Shown: positions 52,327-61,544 of the stretch, piece by piece
How positions within the stretch are numbered: position 1 is the first letter of the stretch
How the letters are laid out: each line of letters begins with the position of its first letter
Source of the DNA: Phycisphaeraceae bacterium
Lineage (GTDB): Bacteria; Planctomycetota; Phycisphaerae; Phycisphaerales; Phycisphaeraceae
NCBI GenBank assembly: GCA_028284155.1
Contig: JANQSF010000008.1
Span: forward strand, 1-64,000
Reading direction: 5' to 3'
DNA: 64,000 bases
The notes under the pieces: model-generated
The model's input: the letters and a program-made list of their open reading frames with translations, nothing else
The model's database searches: none
Told to the model about the DNA's origin: nothing
Program-made: the position numbers and the translations under genes

Positions 52327-55300
52327 TTACGGGATGAACAGGAACTCATTGGCGTTTAGCAGCGCCCGACAGAGCGATGCGAGGCCGTGTTCATGTGCAA
52401 GCGCCATCGCGCCGGCCCGCTGTTGCGCGCTCGGCTGTCGCCCGAACGACAACTCAAACGCACGATCGACCTGTTGACTCAGGTCGTCGCCGGCTTCCTT
52501 TTTGATTCGATTCGCGTACAGGTCGGCCTGTTGCATCATGAACGGCGAGTTGAGCAGGCTCATCGCCTGCAACGCCGTGGTCGAGACGGCACGTTCGGCC
52601 GCGGCCTGACCGGCGTCGGGGCAGTCGAAGACGCCAAACGTTGCGTCGGTCTCCATCCTCACGCGGTACATATAAACCATCCGCCGCCACTCAGCGGGGC
52701 CGAACGTTTCTTTGGGGATGTAGTTGCGCACGTAGTTCGTGTTCGGCTTGAACGTGTCAAAGCCCGGCCCACCCATGCGCGTGTCGAGCACGCCGGTCGT
52801 GGCGAGGACGGAATCGCGCAACGTCTCCGCGTCAACGCGGCGCGGCGGGAACCGCCAGAGCAGCGTGCTGCCCGCGTCGACCTTAATCGCCGTATTACGT
52901 GGAGCGCTCGATTGTTGCCAGGTCGCGGAAGTCAGGATAAGCCGTTGAATATGTTTAACGGACCAGCCGCTGCGGACGAACTCGCTTGCGAGCCAGTCGA
53001 GCAGTTGCGCGTGCGTCGGCTTGGCGCCCATGTCGCCGAAGTCGCTGGGTGTGTTGACGATGCCCTGCCCGAAATGCCACGCCCAGATGCGGTTGACCAT
53101 CACGCGCGCGGTGAGCGGGTTGTCCTTCTGGGCGACCCACTTCGCGAAGGCGTGCCGGCGTTGTCGTTCCGGCTCGTCGAGCTTCAGGCCGAGCGAGCCG
53201 GTGACGGTCAGCGCGTCCGGCGCGACGGGATCGCGCTTGGCCATCGGGTCGCCGCGATACAGGACGTGGGTGGTTTCCGGTTTGCTGAACGTGCCGGCGT
53301 ACGCCGTGATCGGTTTCGTCAGCTCCGCGACCTGCGCTTGCAGGTCTTTTCGCTTGGCCAGCAGCGACCGCATCGCCTTCGCCTCGTCGGCCGACAGGCT
53401 GGCGAATCGGTAGGCCGGTACGTCGCGCAACGACTTGCCGAACGGCAACCGGTCGCCGCCCGTCGCCACGACCCGCCACTGTCCGGGTTCATTTGCGACT
53501 TCGATGCTGTACGTCGTCGGTAGGCGGTCGTTGTAACGCTTCTGCCGATCGCGGGCCCATGCGATTCGGCCGATCGTCTCAGCCTTGGGCAATTCGAGTT
53601 GCACCCATCCTTTGCCGCCGGTGTTGGAGATCCAGCTTCGGTCGTTGCCGTACTGCCCGTCGTTAATGTGTTCGAGCTTATGCTTCGGGTTGCCCTGGTA
53701 GTCGCCGGACGACGTGAGTTTCACGCCGGGTTGCCGCGCGACGTTGCGCGGCTCGGAGCCGGGGGGGCCCGGTGTGAACAGTTCGAGCTCGTCGATGCAC
53801 GGCTCGCTGCCGTTGTTCGTCGCGTGCGTGGTGAAGCGGATGAAACGGGCCTTGACGGCTGGGAAACGTTCTTCGTTGAAGGCCGCGTCAACGGCGGACC
53901 GCAAGCGCGGCAGGGCGACGGCCGGCGGGGTCGCGCCTTCTTCGACTTCCTGCAGGACGATCATGTCGGCCGAAACGGGGCGCGGCTCTTTGCCGGCTAT
54001 CACTAGGATAGACGACGACGCTTGCAGTGCGACCTCGCCGCCGTCGCGGAAGCCGCTCCATAGAGGCTTGCTGACGAGCCGGTGCTCGCCGTCGGCCATG
54101 CGCTGCTGGTTGATCGTCGCGAGCAGGCGTTGGTCGTCGGTCGTGGTCGGGTTGCCGTCGGTGTCGAGGACGTACCGCACGTCGGTTGAATGCGTGTGCC
54201 AGCCGCAGCCCCAACTCAGCCAAAGCCGGAAACGACCCTCGGCCCGCGGGTGGTACGCGAACACGGGTTTGTTCGTCACGCCCTCCCACCACGTGTAGCG
54301 ACCGCGGCTTACGTTGGGCAGCCGCTGGTGGTCGCCCGGGTCGTCGCGGAAGCCTTTCTCGACGCCGCCGGGGTTCACGCCGTGCCCGCGCTTCGTCGCC
54401 AGCAGCGACACGCCCGGCGTCTTCGCGTCGCTGGTTACGTCTTCGTCGTCGATCACAATCGTTCTGCCGACCACGGGCGGCAATGGCGCGGGTTCGACCT
54501 TGGCCAATTCGGTGTTGACCGTCTTAAGCTGTTGCCGCAGCGACGCGACCTTCGCTTTGGTTTCGTCCGAACTATCGAGCGGGATCGCGCGGTCGCCGTG
54601 GCGGACGCCCGTGAAAACGGCCTTGAACGCGTAATAGTCTTCTTGCGGGATTGGGTCGAACTTGTGGTCGTGGCAACGGGCGCACGCGACGGTCAAACCG
54701 AGGAATGCGGTACTCGCCGCGTTGACCATGTCAGCCAACTCGTCCTCGCGTTGCATGAGCGTGAGGTTGATGTCCGGGCTTTTCACTTGGTCATAAGGCC
54801 CAGCCACGATGAAGCCGGTCGCCGCGTCGTGCCCGACCGAGTCGCCCGCGAGTTGCGCGATGACGAACCGGTCGTAAGGCAGGTCGTTGTTGAATGCGGC
54901 GATGACCCAGTCGCGGTACCGCCAGGCGTTGGGGCGGGGTGTGTTCGTCTCGAAGCCGTTGGTGTCGGCGTAGCGGGCCAGGTCAAGCCAATGCCGTGCA
55001 AAGCGTTCGCCGTAATGCGGCGAGGCGAGCGTGCGTTCGACGAGCCGCGCGTACGCGTCGGGGCGCTTATCGTTCTTGAACGCCGCGATCGCCTGCGGCG
55101 AAGCGGGCAGCCCGTGCATGACTAGACTCATCCGCCGCGCAAGCGTTACGCGGTCTGCGCGCGGAGACGGCTTCAACCCCTTGGCTTCCAACTTCGCCAG
55201 GATGAACGCGTCGATCGGGTTGCGCACCCACGCCGTATCGCGTACCGTCGGCGGCACGGGTCGAACCACAGGCTGAAACGACCAGTGGTCGGTCGTCAGC

Positions 55301-55380
55301 TTTCGCTGGGCGGCCGATGCGGGCAATGCGCAAGATGCCAGGCAGGCCGCGACAACGAGCAGGCGGGTCGGTCGTGTCAT
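52327..55380 (-). CDS. DUF1549/DUF1553 planctomycete cytochrome-like protein with discoidin insert
   Basis: A 1017-residue exported protein. Signal peptide 1-24. DUF1549 (about 30-250) contains [20 protein letters not shown] and the haem-type motif [12 protein letters not shown] (C-x2-CH). The middle (about 450-650) holds a discoidin-like part, [20 protein letters not shown] and [17 protein letters not shown], which is not universal in the family. DUF1553 (about 720-1017) has [36 protein letters not shown] and [16 protein letters not shown]. The ATG at 55380 gives the signal. It probably works with DUF1501 in a surface-associated polymer degradation machinery. Confidence 0.93.
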   Translation of the reverse strand: MTRPTRLLVVAACLASCALPASAAQRKLTTDHWSFQPVVRPVPPTVRDTAWVRNPIDAFILAKLEAKGLKPSPRADRVTLARRMSLVMHGLPASPQAIAAFKNDKRPDAYARLVERTLASPHYGERFARHWLDLARYADTNGFETNTPRPNAWRYRDWVIAAFNNDLPYDRFVIAQLAGDSVGHDAATGFIVAGPYDQVKSPDINLTLMQREDELADMVNAASTAFLGLTVACARCHDHKFDPIPQEDYYAFKAVFTGVRHGDRAIPLDSSDETKAKVASLRQQLKTVNTELAKVEPAPLPPVVGRTIVIDDEDVTSDAKTPGVSLLATKRGHGVNPGGVEKGFRDDPGDHQRLPNVSRGRYTWWEGVTNKPVFAYHPRAEGRFRLWLSWGCGWHTHSTDVRYVLDTDGNPTTTDDQRLLATINQQRMADGEHRLVSKPLWSGFRDGGEVALQASSSILVIAGKEPRPVSADMIVLQEVEEGATPPAVALPRLRSAVDAAFNEERFPAVKARFIRFTTHATNNGSEPCIDELELFTPGPPGSEPRNVARQPGVKLTSSGDYQGNPKHKLEHINDGQYGNDRSWISNTGGKGWVQLELPKAETIGRIAWARDRQKRYNDRLPTTYSIEVANEPGQWRVVATGGDRLPFGKSLRDVPAYRFASLSADEAKAMRSLLAKRKDLQAQVAELTKPITAYAGTFSKPETTHVLYRGDPMAKRDPVAPDALTVTGSLGLKLDEPERQRRHAFAKWVAQKDNPLTARVMVNRIWAWHFGQGIVNTPSDFGDMGAKPTHAQLLDWLASEFVRSGWSVKHIQRLILTSATWQQSSAPRNTAIKVDAGSTLLWRFPPRRVDAETLRDSVLATTGVLDTRMGGPGFDTFKPNTNYVRNYIPKETFGPAEWRRMVYMYRVRMETDATFGVFDCPDAGQAAAERAVSTTALQAMSLLNSPFMMQQADLYANRIKKEAGDDLSQQVDRAFELSFGRQPSAQQRAGAMALAHEHGLASLCRALLNANEFLFIP

Positions 55381-55514
55381 GGGGACATTGTATCGCGTTG
55401 ACATGATCGGCTGGTCGTGCCTGTTTATGGAGATTCCGGCGACTTGGACATGACGCAACCGGGTAGAATCGACAATTGTGATGTGGGCTTGATTCATTCG
55501 GCGGTGCAGATTCC

Positions 55515-56135
55515 GTGGTGACAACGATACAGCACTTTGAGACGCACATTACCGTTGCCGACTGCGACGGCAGAACATCGCGGTCGCTCCACGATTGGGT
55601 GCGTCGGCGGGGGTTCAAGTGGACTCACATTGTGCTAGATCAGGGGTCGACACCGTCACAACCCATGGTGACATACTGGGGCCTGGGGCCGTTAGAAGAG
55701 GCGATACGACTTGCGGAATCAACGTCAAATCAAATCCGTGCCCTGGGCGCTGTGGTCGTGCGATTGAAGATCGAATTGGCGGTCGATTCGACGGGCCGAC
55801 TGCAAAGCAACCAGGAGATCGAGTTTAAGCCGGGTCAGTATTTCGAACACCACATCAAATTACTGTTGGGACCAGACGGTGACTTGGATGCATTGGGACG
55901 GTTGGTCGAGGTGCACGGCGCACGTTTATCGAGAAACGCCCGCCGGAAGCGTGATGACGGTTACACCGAGCGATTTGTTACACAGCGCGCCCATCATACG
56001 GATGGCGAGAAGTCGATGCAGGCATGCCGTCGGTTGGCGAATGACTTGCAGGACGCCGGCTGGGAGATTCTGGAGGTGGAGTCTGAGTACGTTGTCTGGG
56101 ACTCCAACTACGCATTGGATGCGGGTTGGATTTAG
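55515..56135 (+). CDS. Conserved protein partnered with an AbiEii-like gene
   Basis: A 206-residue soluble protein without a named family that I can cite. It has two similar halves: THFETHITV-like text at the start and YFEHHIKLLL in the middle. It also has KWTHIVLDQGSTPSQPMVTY, LSRNARRKRDDGYTERFVTQ and a C-terminal end DSNYALDAGWI. I recall close relatives with the same conserved HFETH, ERFVTQR and DAGWI words. The next gene starts 15 bases later on the same strand, so the two form one transcription unit. GC content is visibly lower than in the flanking genes. GTG is used as the start. Confidence 0.7.
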   Translation: MVTTIQHFETHITVADCDGRTSRSLHDWVRRRGFKWTHIVLDQGSTPSQPMVTYWGLGPLEEAIRLAESTSNQIRALGAVVVRLKIELAVDSTGRLQSNQEIEFKPGQYFEHHIKLLLGPDGDLDALGRLVEVHGARLSRNARRKRDDGYTERFVTQRAHHTDGEKSMQACRRLANDLQDAGWEILEVESEYVVWDSNYALDAGWI

Positions 56136-56150
56136 GGAAGCAGGTCAGCC

Positions 56151-57176
56151 ATGTTCAAGTTGATGCGTCGCTTATTCAGCAGTTCACCCGCACGGCCGCC
56201 TATTGAGCCGCGTGGCGTGGCCCTTGGTGAAACGATTGGTGGGCTCGGTGACTCGCGGGGCGAGTCGTCTGAAACTTATATAGAAACCGGTTCGACACCC
56301 CGAGTCTTGACCGCTGAATTGGCCAATGAACAACTTGAACGTCCGATCGTGTTTGATCCAGCGCTTATTCCCTACACCGCGCACCGTGCCGGTGAACCAC
56401 AGTTTGTAGCCCCGGAAGATGCTCAGCGGTGGTACGAGTTACGCGCCGTCGTCATGGACCACATTCTCCGGGTCATTGCCAAGTCGCCGTATGCCGGCAA
56501 TCTGATCCTTCGGGGTAGTGTTGTGTTGGCCTCGTGGTATCCGCTGAACGCCCGCCGACCGGGGGACCTTGATTGGGTGGTCACCCCGCCGCAATGGCCG
56601 ATGGAGTCAGACGAAGGCCGACAACTGATCGCCGGGATTTCCGCGTTGATTCGCGATACGAAGCCTTGTGACGAGGTGTCGATTCCGGACGAGCACTTTG
56701 TGACGGACGACATCTGGACCTACGAAAAGGCACCCGGTAAACGCTTGATCATTCCATGGACGTGTGTTGACGCTCGGTTCGACGGGACCGTGCAGATGGA
56801 CTTTGTGTTTCGAGAGCAGGTGCCAAGTGCGCCCGAAACAACGGCAATCTCGATTGCAGGTCGCGAACCGATTGAGCTGTTAGCGGCCAGCAAAGCGCAG
56901 TCGCTTGCGTGGAAGATCCTCTGGCTTGCCGGCGACGCCTATCCCCAGGGGAAAGACCTGTACGACGCCGTACTGCTGGCAGAAGATGTCTCCTTGTCAG
57001 CCGAGTTGTTAAGAATGACGTTTCTGGTTGCACAAGAAGAATTGCTCTTGCAAAACCTCCGAAACAATCTCTTGCGTGAGTTCATCGAATGGGAGGACTT
57101 TCAGCGCGAGTACCCCGATGTCGCCGGAACGGCCGCGGAGTGGAAGCAGCGGCTCGTGCAAGTGATGGACCTCTAG
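56151..57176 (+). CDS. AbiEii/AbiGii-like nucleotidyltransferase
   Basis: A 341-residue protein. After an unstructured N-terminus (1-85) comes a minimal nucleotidyltransferase fold: LILRGSVVLASWYPLNARRP then GDLDWVV, the Gly-Ser...Asp-x-Asp layout of the DNA polymerase beta superfamily. A later helix pair KAQSLAWKILWLAGDAYPQG with KDLYDAVLLAEDV matches the C-terminal part of AbiEii/AbiGii toxins, where a conserved Lys and Asp occur. Proteins of this family in toxin-antitoxin or phage-exclusion systems transfer nucleotides to tRNA. The upstream gene would be the cognate partner or antitoxin; this is inference. Confidence 0.75.
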   Translation: MFKLMRRLFSSSPARPPIEPRGVALGETIGGLGDSRGESSETYIETGSTPRVLTAELANEQLERPIVFDPALIPYTAHRAGEPQFVAPEDAQRWYELRAVVMDHILRVIAKSPYAGNLILRGSVVLASWYPLNARRPGDLDWVVTPPQWPMESDEGRQLIAGISALIRDTKPCDEVSIPDEHFVTDDIWTYEKAPGKRLIIPWTCVDARFDGTVQMDFVFREQVPSAPETTAISIAGREPIELLAASKAQSLAWKILWLAGDAYPQGKDLYDAVLLAEDVSLSAELLRMTFLVAQEELLLQNLRNNLLREFIEWEDFQREYPDVAGTAAEWKQRLVQVMDL

Positions 57177-57301
57177 CGGGCCTTTCGGTGAACGCCTTTT
57201 CAAAGGGCTGAATTCACCCTTTGCGACCCGCCCAAACGCGACAGGTCAACCGGCTGGGCCGACTCGCGCGACACGAAGCCAAGCTCTGCCCTGACAAGCG
57301 A

Positions 57302-58216
57302 TCACCTGCTTTCAACGATCTCAACCGCCCTGGCCGGAATCAGGCTGCCCCATTCGCCCTTGAGCGGTCGGCCGAGGTTGGACTTTTCGAAGTCGCCGCG
57401 CGTCGCGTAGACGACGCCTTCCTTGCGCGTGAAGTTGTCATCGCCGCCGCTCTGGATGCCGATGACTCGGCCGGTCTTCGCGCTGAAGATCGGGGCGCCC
57501 GAGCTGCCGCCGGAGTTGTCCAGCGTGTGGAAGAAGAAGTGCTTGAGGTTCAGATTCGGCGACCTATCTGTCGGCCGACTGCCGAGCGTCTGCCCGGCGT
57601 TGGTCAGTTTCAGGGGTGTGCCGTCGGGCGCGCTGATCATCTTCGCCGGCTGCTTGTCGATCGCCGCCGTGTCTTGCAGAGCTTCGATCGTCAACGGCGT
57701 CCGACCTTTCACCGGTTTGTCGAGTTGACAGATCGCGTAGTCGCCTAGCTTATCGTTGCGGTGCAGCAGGACCTTCTTGCAGCGATAGACCTCGGTCGGT
57801 CCGTACTTGGATTGGCGCAGCCGCTTGTTCTTTGAATCCCAGGTGTAATTGAACACGAACGCGGCCCGCCCCAACCGCCGAGCCCCCGCGTGCCCGGCTG
57901 TCATGATCAGGTCCGGCCCGACCAGAAACGCCGTTAACTGCGCGACCCGCGGCTGCGGCCCATACTTGTACCCCGCTTCCAGCGGCGGGTTCCGATACCG
58001 CGCCCGCATCGCCCGCGCGTTCGATAGGTCCAGCCCGTTCGGCCCGACGTTGTCAAGCACAATCGCCACCGACCGCGCTCTCTCTGCCCAGTCGATATCC
58101 GAGTCGTTCTTGTCAATCTGATCGACCTCGACGTAATCGTCGTCGCCGTAAAAGATCGCGGACGCCGGCAAAGTCGTCAGCAGAACGATCGAGATGGCAA
58201 GACAATCCCGGGCCAT
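57302..58216 (-). CDS. Exported trypsin-like serine protease
   Basis: A 304-residue S1/V8-type protease. Signal peptide (1-20, ends LPASA). Catalytic triad: His109 in IMTAGHAGARR, Asp159 in KLGDYAICQLD, and Ser239 in SGGSSGAPIFS. A Gly-x-Ser-Gly-x-Pro signature is complete. The ATG at 58216 (MARDCLAIS) is preferred over the one eight codons upstream, which would make the signal too long, but both are possible. The substrate cannot be predicted. Confidence 0.88.
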   Translation of the reverse strand: MARDCLAISIVLLTTLPASAIFYGDDDYVEVDQIDKNDSDIDWAERARSVAIVLDNVGPNGLDLSNARAMRARYRNPPLEAGYKYGPQPRVAQLTAFLVGPDLIMTAGHAGARRLGRAAFVFNYTWDSKNKRLRQSKYGPTEVYRCKKVLLHRNDKLGDYAICQLDKPVKGRTPLTIEALQDTAAIDKQPAKMISAPDGTPLKLTNAGQTLGSRPTDRSPNLNLKHFFFHTLDNSGGSSGAPIFSAKTGRVIGIQSGGDDNFTRKEGVVYATRGDFEKSNLGRPLKGEWGSLIPARAVEIVESR

Positions 58217-58305
58217 GACGGTTGTGGTGTTATTGAACATCCCATGATTATGACAGATCAGCCGGGCATCCTGTCAACAACGCCGCCCGGCGTAACTGAA
58301 CGGGT

Positions 58306-58584
58306 TCAATACGCGGCCGCGGCGGAGAACAGGCACCGCACATTGAAGCAGCACAACAGGCCGAACAGGCAGAGCATGTACCACGCGGCGGGTGAACAAA
58401 GCGTCTGACGCCCGCCGGCTGCAAGCAGCACGCCGCTCGCAAAGACACCCACCACGCTGACCGCGATCAGCAGGAAGTTCAACGCAAACGGCATCGGTCC
58501 TAACAGGTTCACTGCATACGCGTACATCAGAACAACGTTGAAGGTCGCATAGATCGACGCCGTGATCGTGATCACACGAATCAT
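58306..58584 (-). CDS. Small three-pass membrane protein
   Basis: A 92-residue protein with three hydrophobic segments (about 3-22, 30-52 and 62-84), ending in CFNVRCLFSAAAAY. No family is recognised. It lies in tandem with the serine protease gene 90 bases upstream and is transcribed the same way, so they may share a transcript. Confidence 0.65.
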   Translation of the reverse strand: MIRVITITASIYATFNVVLMYAYAVNLLGPMPFALNFLLIAVSVVGVFASGVLLAAGGRQTLCSPAAWYMLCLFGLLCCFNVRCLFSAAAAY

Positions 58585-58861
58585 GGGCACGGGTTCGCGA
58601 CCGTTCGTCGATTCACGCATGGCTTGCATTCAAGGCGTTGGGTTGAATACGTGGATTTCGAACACCGCTTGTCGGTTTGACCACCTGGCTCGCCAACCTC
58701 AAGACGTCGCGTGCCGTTGCCCACGCGGTTGGGCATTATTCCCCAGATTCTCGTGACGCAACGGCGATTCCGGGCGTTCAGGGCGGGTCGTGTTGCTTGG
58801 CACAGGGTGTGCATCAAGGCGGGATGTCAACCCACTTCCTACCCATCCGAAAGGACGCCCG

Positions 58862-59308
58862 ATGCGACGCAAACGACACGACCTCGCCAGCCAGACCCGT
58901 TTCTTCGACGCCCTGGAAGGTCGCATGCTCATGAGCGCCGACGGGATCGGCACGGGCGACGTGGCCGGCGAATTGGCGGAACGCCACGACGCTCCGATCG
59001 CCATCGTCGTCGAAGCATCAACGCAGAGCGGATCCAGCAAAGAGGCACAGTACATGACCGTGGAACTCACGCCTCAAACGACGCCGTACCACCGGAGCGA
59101 CCACAGTCCAGGCGATCCGACGACCGTGGCCGACGACGTCATTGTCGACGGACGGATCATCACCGCTGAGAACTTTGATTCAGCGTCGCTTTTCGAGGCT
59201 GACGAGGCGGTCGAGCAGCTTGCCCAATCGGTCGGCCGCGACACGTCGGACGCCGACCCACAAGCCAACGGGACCAGAGATCAGATCTATTTCATCAACT
59301 TCTCTTGA
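58862..59308 (+). CDS. LEPR-type exported protein fragment or small protein
   Basis: A 148-residue protein with the planctomycete export motif LEGRMLMSA near residues 18-26, an LEPR-like signature seen at the N-terminus of many giant surface proteins in this phylum. Here the remainder is only 120 residues, acidic, without a recognised domain, and ends DQIYFINFS. The family's members are usually much longer, so this is either a short relative or a truncated copy. The start at 58862 is chosen because MRRKRHDLA fits the charged N-terminus before the motif. Confidence 0.7.
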   Translation: MRRKRHDLASQTRFFDALEGRMLMSADGIGTGDVAGELAERHDAPIAIVVEASTQSGSSKEAQYMTVELTPQTTPYHRSDHSPGDPTTVADDVIVDGRIITAENFDSASLFEADEAVEQLAQSVGRDTSDADPQANGTRDQIYFINFS

Positions 59309-59416
59309 TATTGGAATCATGAGTTGTTTGAGATGAGCGGCGTGTGGTGCGAGTGGAGATGCTCAGCGCGCACTGCCCGCCGCCGCGCTTCAACCTTGTG
59401 ACGACACACGAATCGC

Positions 59417-59539
59417 TAGGCTTTGTCCGAAGTCCTAACAGTCCACCCGTAGGGTGCGCTTTAGCGCACCAAGGCTGCGGGGAAACCGTCCGTTCATCGT
59501 GGTGCGCTAAAGCGCACCCTACTTTTCGGACGAAGCCTC
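59417..59539. repeat. GGCTTCGTCCGAA / GTAGGGTGCGCTTTAGCGCACC palindrome, copy 1
   Basis: A compound palindrome of about 122 bases. Outer arms AGGCTTTGTCCGAA and TTCGGACGAAGCCT enclose an inner GTAGGGTGCGCTTTAGCGC pair with GCGCTAAAGCGCACCCTAC. A near-identical copy is at 63209-63331. Confidence 0.9.
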
Positions 59540-59558
59540 GGTCGGTTGCACGCGAACC

Positions 59559-61109
59559 TCAGATGAGTCGCTGGCATCTGGCAAGCACGTAGGTCCGGGC
59601 CTGCCCGGACAACCATGCACCCAAATCGGACCGGCATGTCCGGGCAGGCCCGGACCTACGCGCTGACGGTGCCACGACGCGGTCATTGGCCGAAGGCCGA
59701 CGAGAGCGTCGTGCGGGGTGTGCTGGCATGGTCGGACGATCACTCGCGCACGCCGATCCGGCGACATCATTCACCTCTTCGGGCGCACTCCAGAGTCTTT
59801 TTAATGCTTTCCATGAGTCGTCGTCTCGCTTGTGCTCCAACGTCCTCTTAATGACCTGGTCCGTGCTGCGTACCTTCACGCCGAACAGACCAGCCCCGGC
59901 ACCGACCCCGTCAACACCGCGAAAACCGTGGCACCTCATGCAGAGGTGCAGGCGTGGGATGCGCAGAATGTCGTTGCGTCGGCGGCTTGGCAATTGCGTG
60001 TCGTATTTCTCAAAAGGCTCGACGATGTTGATCATGCTGTCCACATCGCCGGCCTCGAAGCGGACGTCGATCTCACTCAGCGCTTTCATGACCGCGTGGC
60101 CGCGCATGAGTTGCCGCGGCTGCGCCACGAACTCAGCCACGGATTGCGTCGGTTTGGGGTTTCGTTTCGACGGCTTCCGCTCCACGTCCAGGTACGCGCG
60201 CATGCTGATGCTGATGGTCAACGGGCTGAGGACCAACTCGCCCTCGTCGCTGATCAGGAGCGCCTGCTCGAAGAAGGCGAACTGCGTCCCAACGGGGAAC
60301 TGCCCGACGTTACCCCGCTTCGTCGTCTTCCCCTCCAGGTATTCGACGGTCGGCCCGCGACCGCCGGGAAGACGCACGAGCGTCAAGAACGCCGAACGGA
60401 ACCGGACCTTCTCTGAGTGATCCGGTGCCGGCGGCTCGTCATCAAAGTCGATGCTGACCCACGAGGTGTCCTTCGCAATGACCTGCGGCGGGAGGAACGG
60501 CATGAACGGGTTCACCGGGTCGTGCCGCAGGGCAAAACCTCCCGAATCCACCGTGGCTGCCGCCGTGTCCGGCAGCGCCAGGATCTGCGCCTTTGTCAGC
60601 GCAAGCCGCTGGATCAGCGACGCGAGCTTCGGCCGAACGGCGTCACGGCGACCCGGATGCTTCCCTTTCCAGACGCCCTGTCGATACTCGCCGCTGAACT
60701 GATCGCGTATCCGCCAACGATACGGAACGGTCACATCGAAGACATGCCACAGGTGGCGCTGCAACAACGCCCGTTTGATATCGCTGTACGCCTCGATCTT
60801 CTCCTGCGGCATCGCCGCAAACGCATCCAGCGCCGCGTCGAGCTTCTTGTACGTCTTGTCGTCGAACGGGAAGGCTGAACTGCTGAGGATCGACGGCATA
60901 CTCTCGTCCGCGCCATACGCCTTCCCGTCCTGCCCATGCCGCGTCATGATCACGTCATAAAGCACGTCGTAAGGATCAGCCGCGCGCTCCGCCCCGCGGG
61001 CGTCCCCGGCCAACAGTTGGCCAAGAAGTAGCAAGAGCAGTGCGACACCTCCAAACCGCCGCAGCCGAACACCGCCAGTCAGGTCCACCACTGTCGCTTG
61101 TGACGTCAT
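59559..61109 (-). CDS. Exported CxxCH cytochrome-like protein with repeat-encoded tail
   Basis: A 516-residue exported protein of unknown family. The signal peptide is about 1-42. One haem-binding CMRCH motif (Cys390, Cys393, His394, in LHLCMRCHG) marks a c-type cytochrome site; the remaining body is unusual, with VPYRWRIRDQFSGEYRQG and FALRHDPVNPFMPFLPPQVI. The last 68 residues are basic and of low complexity (HPARRSRRPSAND, SGPARTCRSDLGAWLSGQAR) and are read from two repeat elements: the partial MITE at 59668 and the palindrome at 59589. The original stop is likely near residue 447. AAGGAG precedes the ATG. Confidence 0.75.
   Translation of the reverse strand: MTSQATVVDLTGGVRLRRFGGVALLLLLLGQLLAGDARGAERAADPYDVLYDVIMTRHGQDGKAYGADESMPSILSSSAFPFDDKTYKKLDAALDAFAAMPQEKIEAYSDIKRALLQRHLWHVFDVTVPYRWRIRDQFSGEYRQGVWKGKHPGRRDAVRPKLASLIQRLALTKAQILALPDTAAATVDSGGFALRHDPVNPFMPFLPPQVIAKDTSWVSIDFDDEPPAPDHSEKVRFRSAFLTLVRLPGGRGPTVEYLEGKTTKRGNVGQFPVGTQFAFFEQALLISDEGELVLSPLTISISMRAYLDVERKPSKRNPKPTQSVAEFVAQPRQLMRGHAVMKALSEIDVRFEAGDVDSMINIVEPFEKYDTQLPSRRRNDILRIPRLHLCMRCHGFRGVDGVGAGAGLFGVKVRSTDQVIKRTLEHKRDDDSWKALKRLWSAPEEVNDVAGSACASDRPTMPAHPARRSRRPSANDRVVAPSARRSGPARTCRSDLGAWLSGQARTYVLARCQRLI
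59589..59659. repeat. GTAGGTCCGGGCCTGCCCGG palindrome
   Basis: Arms GTAGGTCCGGGCCTGCCCGG and CCGGGCAGGCCCGGACCTAC around a 31-base loop. Nearly perfect. It encodes residues of the 3' end of the CxxCH gene on the minus strand. Confidence 0.92.
59668..59760 (+). repeat. GGGTGCCA MITE-like element, partial copy 3
   Basis: Starts GGTGCCACGACGCGGTC and continues GGCCGAAGGCCGACGAGAGC, GTCGTGCGGGGTG, parallel to the 62428 element; the right part and end are lost. It supplies C-terminal codons to the cytochrome-like gene. Confidence 0.65.
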
Positions 61110-61544
61110 GAGGTGCTCCTTGTGATCTTCAGTTCACCAGGCCTCTTTATCTAACGTCAGATTGTTACATGACAACGCCACGTCCCGCAATCGGAAATGC
61201 GTAGGTCTGGGCCTGTCCTCATCTTTACCCACATCGTGCTCATGCGATTCAGGCCCAAAGGGCCGACCCCATGAAAGCCCGGGGCGCAGCCCTGGGTCCG
61301 GTATTGTGATTGATAAGGTAAGCCCTGAAAGGGCGGCACCAGGCACTCACAATCGTGCCGCCCTTACAGGGCTCATGCGCGTGGGTACGAACAGGTCCCA
61401 GGGCTGCGCCCTGGGCTCTCTTCTGGTCGGCCTTTCAGGCCTCGACAGACCACGGCTGCGCCGTCGGACGTACTTGCCAGGATGTGGGTAAAGATGAGGG
61501 CCTATCCGGACATGTGCGCCGGTCCATGACCTAACCGAAATGAT
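61110..61544. other. Intergenic region with four nested inverted repeats
   Basis: About 435 bases. Most of it is a set of four nested complementary arm pairs (61218-61498), described in the findings. The outer flanks carry GTAGGTCTGGGCCTGTCC and a decayed partner. No gene is seen. Confidence 0.8.
61218..61498. repeat. Four-fold nested palindrome
   Basis: Arm pairs from outside in: CTCATCTTTACCCACATC (61218-61235) with 61481-61498; AGGCCCAAAGGGCCGACC (61251-61268) with 61425-61442; AGCCCGGGGCGCAGCCCTGG (61276-61296) with 61397-61417; AGCCCTGAAAGGGCGGCAC (61321-61339) with 61355-61373. The outermost is an exact 18-base match. Confidence 0.9.
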
